This document shows, piece by piece, positions 56,560 through 64,000 of a DNA stretch of 64,000 bases. The translations under genes were made by a program, and so were the position numbers. Each line of letters opens with the position of its first letter. Within the stretch, counting starts at the first letter, position 1. Source of the stretch: Arenicola marina (Eukaryota; Annelida; Polychaeta; Arenicolidae); the NCBI GenBank assembly GCA_964019135.1, contig OZ025252.1, positions 45,916,959-45,980,958 on the forward strand, written 5' to 3'. Under the pieces are notes generated by a model that was not told where the DNA came from, made no database searches, and saw only the letters and a program-made list of their open reading frames with translations.

Positions 56560-56850
56560 TTATTTTATTATTATTATTGGGTTTCTTTAGCGCCAAATCC
56601 GTGAATCGGTTCAAAGACGCTGTAAAAAAAAGTAATCCGCATAATTTACACAATAAATATTTTTGCTGAAATAAGAACTACATGCACAACACTAATAACC
56701 TTCATAAATAAATTTAGTAAACAAGTATGTTTTAAGCCCTGTTTGAACTGACTAAATGTATCTAAAAGGCAGGGCGTTCCACAACATTGGAGCATTTACA
56801 GCAAAGACACGTCTGCCAAGTACTAAAAGCACCCAGTAGCAGGTGAGCAA
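56560..56850. repeat. Decayed interspersed repeat with AGCGCC...GACGCTGT core
   Basis: (TTATTA)n is followed by 'gggtttctttagcgccaaat' and 'tcggttcaaagacgctgta', then 'aaggcagggcgttccacaac' and 'gcatttacagcaaagacac'. This word order is familiar to me from widely spread repeats of aquatic animals. The family name is not certain. Confidence 0.5.
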
Positions 56851-57009
56851 CGATATGATTTCCGCTTCAGTATCGTTAGCAGCATTCATAAGCACGGAAG
56901 ACAGTTCCATAGCTGAGCTCACCCGTCGATGTAGCTTGCAGGGTAGTTTGGTTGTTGCCGTTGAATGTGAGACAGTTTCCCATATCGGTTACCGTCGTCA
57001 CCGTCATAT

Positions 57010-57069
57010 TATGATGGCAGGAAGTCACAAGAACAAGTGTCAAGACTGTAACGTCTGAACATTCAGGCT
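57010..57069. mobile_element. Single end of the AGCCTGAA-type MITE
   Basis: The reverse complement of the end matches 43901-43945 (AGCCTGAATGTTCAGACG, then 'cacttgttcttgtgact'). The opposite end was not found. Confidence 0.6.
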
Positions 57070-57640
57070 ATGGGTGCCTCAACCCTATAGCCTTTGGCCC
57101 TGGTAAATACCTCTCTGACCACGCCCATAAATGGAGCAAGGCACTGCATATTTATTCTGTAAGAACTTTTAACTTGAGCCACCGGTCGACTATTTCTGAT
57201 TTTAGGCCTGGTGAGCGTCATGGCTCTCACCTTTCCTCCATTTACCGGGGTGGTGAGAGAGGCATGTACCAGGGCTATATAGCCCTGTCCCATGCCTCCC
57301 CCCCAATTATTTAGTGGTGTCTGTGTGGGGAGGTTGAAGACCACATACCTTTTTGATACCCAGGAAAACTTCCAATGGCTCAGTGAAAAATCAGGGAATT
57401 GTTTTTTTGTTTCATGTGGGAACTCTTTACTACGGTATAGTCTTGTTTTCAGGCTATACTGTTTATAACATTCTCTTTGGTATTTATTTGGCTTCCTGCA
57501 TAATGTACTGGGGTAATAATAAATGTACTACAAAGTATCGTAAGATCGCCTTCTAACCTTTTAGCACCCATGTCCTTTAATGTTAAACAGCATTGGTGAA
57601 TGATAATTTACTAAGACGATAAGTGTATCTTTTCTTGCAG
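57070..57640. other. No gene seen
   Basis: A 93-codon minus-strand frame (57063-57344) resembles no family and is partly made of repeat sequence. Confidence 0.4.
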
Positions 57641-57643
57641 ATC

Positions 57644-57733
57644 AAGTCAGGAGAGAATTTACTGGCAATGACGTAAAAGAAATTTTCATGTTAATGCTAG
57701 AGAAGATCAGCAACGTTGTAAAGGCTGGATAAT
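57644..57733 (+). CDS. Possible terminal exon on the plus strand
   Basis: A good acceptor (TTTTCTTGCAG) is followed by a frame reading 'QVRREFTGNDVKEIFMLMLE' and 'KISNVVKAG', ending TAA. No upstream exon was identified and no family is recognised. It could be the last exon of a small nested gene or of a transposon-carried gene. Confidence 0.3.
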
Positions 57734-58428
57734 AATAAGAAAAACTGAAGGATCTACTTGTTTTACAAATTAAAATGAATTTATTTGTATAAAAGATTGT
57801 TTATATATGTTATGTGCATTGAATAGTGGTTGTTTTAAAGTTGAGTATTAGTTATGTAGTAGATGTGAAGTACTGCAGGGTAGTACATCTCATTTTGAGG
57901 TGGAATTTGTATCTGTTACAAAAGAAGAGAAAATACATCATCAATTCAATTATAACAGTTGTTTCCTGTATATGAGTTAGACTACCTGTATAGGTAGACA
58001 TTATTTGTAATAATCAAATAATAAGCTGGTTTTTATGTCATCTATGTACTGTGTGATTGTGCATATAATGACTGGACAAAATTCCACAATGGCATTTTTT
58101 TCAATTCCTACTTTTGTCCTATTTTTTCTGTATTTCCATTCCTACTTTTGTCCTACTTTTTCATGAGGGTGTGCTGGACAGCCTGAATATATATATATGG
58201 TTAGAATGTGTATACTATATAAATGTTTTGGAATTTGTGTCATTTATGTCACAGGGAGTTAATTATGTGTATATAATGTGCGTATGTCACATGTTCACAA
58301 ACTGCATCTTTTTATTGCAATACATATATATGAAACTGGATTGTAAATCTTTGTATTCTTTATTCTTGTATTTTTCAGACTCTGGCATTATATATATATA
58401 TCATAGCATTATATATTGCTATATGTAA
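57734..58428. other. No gene seen
   Basis: AT-rich intron sequence, with a duplicated 'attcctacttttgtccta' segment near 58106-58160. Confidence 0.4.
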
Positions 58429-58429
58429 T

Positions 58430-58920
58430 GGTGATTAGTACCATAATATACCATGGTATCCATGTAATAAAGTACCATGGTAAATTAGCATACCCTGGTA
58501 CTTGGTATACCATGGTAATTTACCATGGTATACCTGTTTCAAAATACCTAGGTAAATGTGCTTTACCATGGTATATTACCATGGTATTATACCATGATAC
58601 TCTACCATGGTATACCTGTTTCAAAATACCTAGGTAAATTTGTTTTTACCATGGTATTATACCATGATACTCTACCATGGTATACCTGTTTCAAAATACC
58701 TAGGTAAATGTGTTTTTACCATGGTATTATACCATGATACTCTACCATGGTATACCTGTTTCAAAATACCTAGGTAAACGTGTTTTTACCATGGTATTCT
58801 ACCATATTCCGCATATGTAACTAACCGTCATTGCTTTCAACATGGTATTCTACCATGGTATACCTGTTTCAAAATACCTAGGTAAATTTATCATGGTATA
58901 CCATGGTTATCTCATGGTAT
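58430..58920. repeat. CCATGGTA-type array with 70-bp period
   Basis: Starts with irregular ATACCATGG units, then about five copies of a 70-base unit 'taccatggtatacctgtttc' plus 'aaaatacctaggtaaa' and 'accatggtattataccatga'. Each unit has two palindromes, TACCATGGTA and TACCTAGGTA. A 38-40-base foreign segment sits at 58803-58842. Confidence 0.9.
58803..58842. repeat. 40-bp inverted copy inserted in the CCATGG array
   Basis: Perfect reverse complement of 59227-59266 (40 of 40). It interrupts the array unit between 'accat' and 'catgg'. Confidence 0.95.
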
Positions 58921-59226
58921 TTTTTCGTAAGGGTCATGTCATGATTTTAAATTGTTATGGTTTGATTAGTGCAAAAACGATCTATTCTTTCAATAAAACG
59001 GTAGACTGCACACGTTTATGTGACGTAGTACAGATATATGCCAACTAGCAATCAATTACTGTCAAGCAAAAAACTTTGTTCTGATATATAAACCATTCAG
59101 GCTTAAGTAAATGCTTTCTGAAATGTGCATGCTAATCTTTCATTTTAGCCTATTAAGATAATTTTTATAAATTGGAGGTACATATATGTAAAAATAAATT
59201 TAAGAAGAAAGGAAATACACTTTTAC

Positions 59227-59266
59227 TGTTGAAAGCAATGACGGTTAGTTACATATGCGGAATATG
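59227..59266. repeat. 40-bp inverted partner
   Basis: Perfect reverse complement of 58803-58842. It lies outside the array in non-repetitive intron, 57 bases from the MAM exon at 59323, so this is probably the source copy. Confidence 0.95.
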
Positions 59267-59322
59267 AGAATAAGTATCTTGATATTCATGGTGCGGTTGA
59301 TGCTTATGTATGGGCACTTTAC

Positions 59323-59659
59323 CTGTTTCTGTGCATGGATCCTTGTCTATCCTGATGTCGTCTATGGCTAGGACTCCAGGGCCGCCTACTGCCTTGATGC
59401 TCAACGGATACTTTCCAGGGGGCAGAGGCACCGTCATGTCCGACCACTGATACGGCTGAACAAACTCCGGAGCCCAAAAGAAAAAAATGTTGATGGTCTC
59501 TCCACCCGTAATGTTCACAATAAAATCGCATTCTGTGCAGAAGATCTTGTAGCGTAAACACGACCCCCCCCCCCGGAACTGTTTGGTTGATGCTTTCCAT
59601 TCTGGAGAAGGTGTAAGACGGGGTAGACACCTGCATGTGACAATCACCGGTAGCGCCAT
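59323..59659 (-). CDS. MAM domain 3, C-terminal exon
   Basis: Acceptor TTCTAACATCAG, donor CAG/GTAAAG, phases 1 and 1. It encodes 'GATGDCHMQVSTPSYTFSRM' then, in a shifted frame, 'SCLRYKIFCTEC', 'WSDMTVPLPPGKYPLSIKAV' and the MAM ending 'GVLAIDDIRIDKDPC'. The shift falls at a run of eleven C (plus strand, 59564-59574): one base fewer would keep frame, and the exon length is one base over. This is either a homopolymer sequencing error or a real lesion. MAM domains are extracellular adhesion modules. Confidence 0.8.
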
Positions 59660-60215
59660 CTGATGTTAGAAAATACCGCAAAGTTGAAGAACGGGACCAA
59701 TTGGTTGGATTATAAAAACGCGCAAAACGCAACCGATGATAAACAGAATGACAAGCACACGATGCTACAGATAATGCAGATCATAAATACGTAGGTGAGT
59801 TCAGACTTGGACTAATATCGAACAATAACGATTATGTATTGCTACTTTTTAAATCTTTTTATCGAATAAAAATCTCTAGTCAATTAAAACACAATTGCAG
59901 GGTATACAGAAAAGAAAAATTAGCATTCACATTCAAAAAAACTGTAACATAGGCATATAATGGTAAACCAGGCTAAAACGGTATTTAGGGCTTAACAGTT
60001 GACCGTACGGTGGGAGCCATGTGAACTACGTCACAGATTTGTGTGTATTTCATCGGTTTATTGTGACATTTCTTTTAATGCTGAGCAGGGCCCAGGCAAT
60101 ATATTTTGGTGATCCTTAAGTGATAAGAATAAATAATTCAGACATTAAAATGTAGCAATGTAACTATTGATCGTGAAGTGAATTTGACTTCTGCCACTGT
60201 TAACAACATGCTCAC

Positions 60216-60314
60216 CACAGGCCCGTGTCCAGTGTTGTGTTGCATGTGATGTCTCGTCAACATAGCCACATTGGTCAGGGTTATTGAAGTCACAGTTCAT
60301 CGTGCCTTTGGTCA
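60216..60314 (-). CDS. MAM domain 3, N-terminal exon
   Basis: 99 bases between TTTCAG and GTGAGC, phases 1 and 1. It encodes 'VTKGTMNCDFNNPDQCGYVD' and 'ETSHATQHWTRAC', the start of a MAM domain (C-F-x3-x-C-G-Y...W.R). The phases join it to the exons on both sides. Confidence 0.85.
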
Positions 60315-60530
60315 CTGAAACCATTATGTGAGTCCACATCTCAATTTTTTAATTACTTCAATTTTTTCGACCTTTTATTTCTTTAAATCAGCATGTGGCT
60401 TAAGAGGTATGATTTGTTACGATCCGCGTCTGCTTATCTAGGAATGCGATAACTACGGTAGGAAAAAAACCATATGGATTGGCTTTTATCTAGTCATTCT
60501 CATGTCACGACATATTACATAAATGGTTAC

Positions 60531-60831
60531 CCTTTTCGCGACAAGTGCCCTTGTCAAAGTTGACATTGTCAATGAAGGCTTGGTAGGTGGGGTGTTGTCC
60601 AGAGATAGCCTGAAATACAACGGCCTTCTCTCCATATTCCTGGATCGTGAGGTGCATGGTGTGCCAGGACCGCCCCAGACCATGACGAGGCTCCATGTCC
60701 TGACCGAGTCCCGGGCTCTGGGCCACCTCCGGGCCGGGTTGGATGTCTTGTTTCTGGCTCCCCACAGTATGGCCAACGCCCATTATAATTGAATCTTGTG
60801 ATTTGCCCAGGAAGCGTTTGCAAAGGGCAAC
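60531..60831 (-). CDS. MAM domain 2, C-terminal exon
   Basis: 301 bases, phases 0 and 1; acceptor TTGATTGAAG, donor GTAACC. Continues the MAM fold: 'IIMGVGHTVGSQKQDI', 'HGLGRSWHTMHLTIQEYG', 'EKAVVFQAISGQ' and the ending 'AFIDNVNFDKGTC'. The frame is open throughout. The overlapping alternative frames in the same place have no domain pattern. Confidence 0.85.
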
Positions 60832-61571
60832 CTTCAATCAAAAGACATGCAAGTGATGGTAAAGTGCTCTTACGGGCCTTGTCATAATATATATAACCCG
60901 TACAAAAATGGGTTTTCAGGTGAAAGCTAGTTAGAATTCAGTTAGATACTTCAGCTAAATAATTTATCATGTAAATTAGTTTTCCAGTGCTCAAATTTAA
61001 ACTGTTGAATGCGCTATCTGCCTTGTGGTGGCTCATTGCATGCCGCTCGGTTTCGCGTGCGATGTTCACCAAGATTCTGTTAAGTCCTTAATTCTAACTA
61101 ATTACTGACTATGCATACTTGTAAGTTCCTGATTTCAACAAGCTTTGTGAACCTAAATTTCAACTCTTTTCTAACTGAAGGGTAATTTACATATCTCCGG
61201 GCCAGGTGAATACTATTTAAAAAATAACTGTTCAGTTTTCTGCTGAGGATATACCATAAGTCCTAAGTAAGGTAACTTTTTTTTCGTAAGGAAATGGCGC
61301 GAAACAAGTTGTAAGAGAGACTGTCACACAATTTTGTCTAATCCAAAGATTTCGTATCGTCAATTCTCAGCAGCAAAACGACACGCAAGTCAGGGTGACG
61401 AGATACATTATTAGTGAAGTGTAAATACCTGCATACAGGTAAAAAAACCTTCTAAGAATTTATTGCAACTTCATAGTTATTCATAACTGACCGCCAGTTG
61501 CAGGTGCTTGACTGAATTATAACAACAATACTCGATCAAGCTCCTGACCACAATCTCTACAGGTAACTGAC

Positions 61572-61735
61572 CTCTAACGTGTCTTCGACCCATAGGTCAA
61601 AGGACAAACAATAACTTCCGTCCAGTCGGACCCATGGAGACACAAGACGCCCCTGACGCACAGACATCATGGACACTGTGGCGTTGTTGCTGTAGATCAC
61701 CTGGTCTCCGTGGTAGGACAGACCAACTGCGTAAT
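61572..61735 (-). CDS. MAM domain 2, middle exon
   Basis: 164 bases, phases 1 and 0; acceptor ACATTTCCAG, donor GTCAGT. Encodes 'DYAVGLSYHGDQVIYSNNAT', 'GRLVSPWVRLDG' and 'SYCLSFDLWVEDTLE', the D.t.G.y ... SP ... C.sF segment of a MAM domain. It resumes the MAM fold exactly where the exon at 63193-63339 stopped, after the nested CUB module. Confidence 0.85.
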
Positions 61736-62101
61736 CTGGAAATGTTAATGGCATGCATTACTATTGATCAACGTAACCACTGATTATAGGTAGGTAAATG
61801 TTAATTGATGCATAAATATGAGCGTACTTTTGTCATGAGAAGGTGATGTTTACATTGGCACGCGCGTTATTATGCTCCATATGTTAAAAAAATTAAAGTG
61901 GAGGTGAAATCAAATGCAAAATTGAGTTACATCGGAACATATTGTATATCCATTTAACAGAACAAGTAAACCAGTAAAGCAGTTGTCCCTTAGCTATTGT
62001 TATTGCATACATGTTACCGTCCGGCTGTATTAAATGATAAACCCACCAAAAATGTATATCATGTTAGGTATATATATTTGGCCTTCGGGGTGAAGTAATA
62101 C

Positions 62102-62297
62102 CATGTCCTTCAACGAGACTGGTGTGATACTCCACAAGAAATCCCCTGTTAACTTGATAAAAATCCGTGTGAAGACACAAGGTAACGTTTCCGTCCTTGA
62201 ATGTAAGCGGGCCCGGGGTCAGAAACCCACAGAAGCAGGATTCGTTACGGTTGCATTGCTGGGAACCACAAAGTCCAGACTGGGCGGAAGCAGACAC
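62102..62297 (-). CDS. CUB domain, C-terminal exon
   Basis: 196 bases, phases 0 and 1; acceptor TTATGCAG, donor GTATTA. Encodes 'VSASAQSGLCGSQQ', 'TPGPLTFKDGNVTLCLHTDF' and 'NRGFLVEYHTS', the second half of a CUB domain (CG...sgn.l.l...sd......GF.veY), with extra cysteines ('CNRNESCFC'). Confidence 0.8.
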
Positions 62298-62616
62298 CTG
62301 CATAATGACGAATGCAAAACAATTCATAATGAAGTAAAAAAATGAACGTTAAAAAATACCAGTAGGATATATTTTCTTTGCATAACTGATTGTTGTTTAG
62401 AATGCTGCGTCGGGTTTCTGACCCATTGTTCTACTTCGCATATTAATCATTGATAATTTCACGTGGATTCCAATGAATCAACTAGATGTAATTGAAAAAT
62501 GTAGTTAACGCGCATATTTAGATTTTCGATTTTTTAATGATCAAAACGACCCTGCTCTTTGATACTTGTTAAAGCGCGAATGCGCTATATGATTCAATCA
62601 TAGAATTAATACAAAC

Positions 62617-62804
62617 CTGTAAGAAGTCATAGTCGCAATGGGATTCAAACTCCAGCTCCATATACGCAAACGAGAGTATAACTTGCGCCTTGGGGGGTTG
62701 GACGATGACGTAGGAACAGTCCATGTGATCGTTGTAGGCGTGAGGGAATCCGGAGGAGGCGATGGAACCACTGACGTCATAGTAGTATGTCTCACCTTTG
62801 CACA
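62617..62804 (-). CDS. CUB domain, N-terminal exon
   Basis: 188 bases, phases 1 and 0; acceptor ACACGTAG, donor CAG/GTTTGT. Encodes 'CKGETYYYDVSGSIASSGFP', 'HAYNDHMDCSYVIVQPPKAQ' and 'FAYMELEFESHCDYDFLQ', a textbook CUB first half (G.i.S.gfP..Y...m.C.w.i...p....i.l.f....le....CdyDfl). Confidence 0.9.
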
Positions 62805-63192
62805 CTACGTGTATAACACAACGTTGCATTTTAAGTCAAAAGTCGATGTATTCGAGATTGATATACGAGACTACAAGTACATACATTTACGCACGCAGTC
62901 GCTACAGTGTCATATAAATCAAACACTCCAATTCCGTGCTTACAAAACGCATCAAATGAATCGCAACTGCGGGGCCCAAAAATCCATTCGTATATCTATA
63001 ATTGCTGCCGAAATGGTGGGTAATTAAACGCCCCTATGATTATTTCTATTTCTGTGTCTACTATTGCTGGGGCGGAATGGTTTTGTTCCCTTCGTTTTCG
63101 TTTTGATATCTCCGTATCATTTCCGTTGAACTCAATCTATACTTATGAGGTACGATAATATTACCGGTATTGAGGGAAGATCGATAACTTAC

Positions 63193-63339
63193 CGGGACTT
63201 CGGTAAGAAGGAGCCGATAAGGCATTTTCTATGTTGTCCTTTGAGATCTGCTTCCACTTCATGAAAGCAGAATCCGTCTCCACCACATAGTCACACAAAC
63301 CTTCGTCGAAACTACAGTCCGCAGTCGCGACGTCACTTT
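63193..63339 (-). CDS. MAM domain 2, N-terminal exon
   Basis: 147 bases, phases 1 and 1; acceptor ATTTCAAG, donor CCCG/GTAAGT. Encodes 'ADCSFDEGLCDYVVETDSAF' then 'MKWKQISKDN' and 'SAPSYRSP', a standard MAM start. The next MAM residues ('DYAVGLSY') are not in the next exon but two exons further on, beyond the CUB module. Confidence 0.85.
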
Positions 63340-63637
63340 CTTGAAATAGTAACGAGAAATTAATATTATTCTATATAGACGTACTAGAAGCATACATAAG
63401 TTTTCACTTATCCAGTTACTTTTTCGAACCAGAGACATAATTTCGTATTGCAAACATTCTTCTTTACAGTTTGTAAACATATTTTATCACCGAAGCTCAG
63501 TACAGAGCTGGAATATGTCACTTGAATACTGAATAGCGTTATGTGTTGGGTGCAAAAGTGCAAAATCAAACCTATTTAAACCACTGATGGATGGCTTTAT
63601 AATGTTTCACAGAGCGAGTGTGTACTTGGTTACTTGC

Positions 63638-64000
63638 CGGAAGTCTCTTTGGGTTGGCAGGCGTTCTGGGTAACAATGACGTCATCGAGTTTTATGTATG
63701 CCTCCTACGCGTCCCCCATGACAGCCTCAAAGCGCAGAGCGTGACCACCGGCTGGCATACAGACGTCGTGTTTTACCCAACTCTTGGTAGGAATGTCGGG
63801 CGGTTGGTAGGCCGTGTGTGCCAGCCACAAATCTCCCCCAGTGCCATTCGCCTCTTTAACTCGCTGCAGCCGACGCAGTTGCGTGTGGATTCCAGTCTCA
63901 TTATCTACCCTGCTGACCACTAGCTGGGTCAAAGTATCGCAGTAAGCGGAGTGAACGATGGCCTTGAATGTAACGAAGGTCGGTTGAGAGAAGTTGTGAG
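63638..64000 (-). CDS. MAM domain 1, C-terminal part (runs off the window), with in-frame stop
   Basis: Encodes 'FSQPTFVTFKAIVHSAYCDT', 'VKHDVCMPAGGHALRFEAVM' and the MAM ending 'EAYIKLDDVIVTQNAC'. A TAG at 63705-63707 sits where most MAM domains have an aromatic or other residue before 'EAYIKLDD'; TGG to TAG would be the simplest origin. The donor is GC (TTCCG/GCAAGT), a recognised minor donor, phase 1, which fits the next exon. The upstream part of the gene lies outside the window. Confidence 0.75.

Larger units (their letters stand above)
54112..59322 (-). other. 5.2 kb intron (inferred) between the MAM/CUB exons and the channel exons
   Basis: Both edges are phase 1, so splicing 59323 to 54111 keeps frame and gives Asp at the junction. 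I find no first-membrane-helix exon, start exon or terminal exon on the minus strand here. It holds small repeats: a hairpin at 55129-55155, a decayed interspersed repeat at 56560-56850, a MITE end at 57010-57069, an exon-like segment on the plus strand at 57644-57733, and a CCATGG array at 58430-58920. Confidence 0.55.

Noticed and set aside
57063-57344. 93-codon minus-strand frame as an extra exon
   Set aside because: No domain, includes the MITE end, and no convincing splice borders.
54112-59322. Two independent genes (MAM/CUB protein and channel) on the same strand
   Set aside because: Not excluded, but less favoured: I found no terminal exon, start exon or TM1 exon in the gap, and the phases join directly.
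60486-60841. Two alternative frames across the MAM 2 C-terminal exon
   Set aside because: Only one frame carries the MAM pattern and fits the splice phases on both sides; the others are shadows.

Overview
The window is eukaryotic: exons of a multidomain membrane-protein gene are joined by introns with standard GT-AG borders (one GC-AG), and the rest is dense with LINEs, tyrosine-recombinase (DIRS/Ngaro-type) elements, a Ty3/gypsy element, tRNA-derived SINEs, small DNA transposons and minisatellites. MAM, CUB and DEG/ENaC modules with this repeat mix suggest a marine invertebrate. A lancelet-like chordate is my best guess, but the sequence alone does not fix the taxon.

Region by region. 0.3-7 kb: an interspersed repeat split by a ~4.96 kb broken DIRS/Ngaro-like element, itself hit by a 595-bp TTAA-flanked MITE. 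An unsplit copy of the host repeat at 12.7-14.5 kb acts as an empty site. 7-18.3 kb: short tandem repeats, strong hairpins, a 3' fragment of an L1/Tx1-like LINE, and two decayed exons (8.8-9.0 and 18.0-18.3 kb) of a second copy of the channel gene found at 51-54 kb. 18.9-21.5 kb: a non-autonomous DNA transposon with AACGTT-rich inverted ends. 21.9-31.1 kb: hairpin minisatellites, a gypsy remnant, and a LINE on the minus strand with an open ORF2 (endonuclease and reverse transcriptase) and an upstream ORF1-like frame that ends in an IMPACT/YigZ-type domain. 31.3-43.3 kb: a nested stack on the minus strand, in which a broken DIRS/Ngaro-like element is interrupted by a tRNA-derived SINE, which is interrupted by a young Ty3/gypsy element. 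43.9-50 kb: small MITE and SINE remnants, two exon-like segments, a 41-bp minisatellite and a decayed LINE on the plus strand.

51.5-64 kb is the main host locus, on the minus strand. Reading right to left, eight exons encode MAM and CUB domains; one MAM domain carries a whole CUB module nested inside it. After a 5.2 kb intron, four exons encode the C-terminal part of a DEG/ENaC-family channel: a Cys-rich piece, a very long helical insert, TM2 with a GAS filter motif, and a basic tail. Splice phases allow all twelve exons to form one gene, so a channel subunit with MAM/CUB modules in its extracellular region is the most interesting reading. The N-terminus and TM1 would lie beyond position 64000. 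One in-frame stop and two single-base frame shifts suggest a decaying copy, a defective allele or assembly errors.
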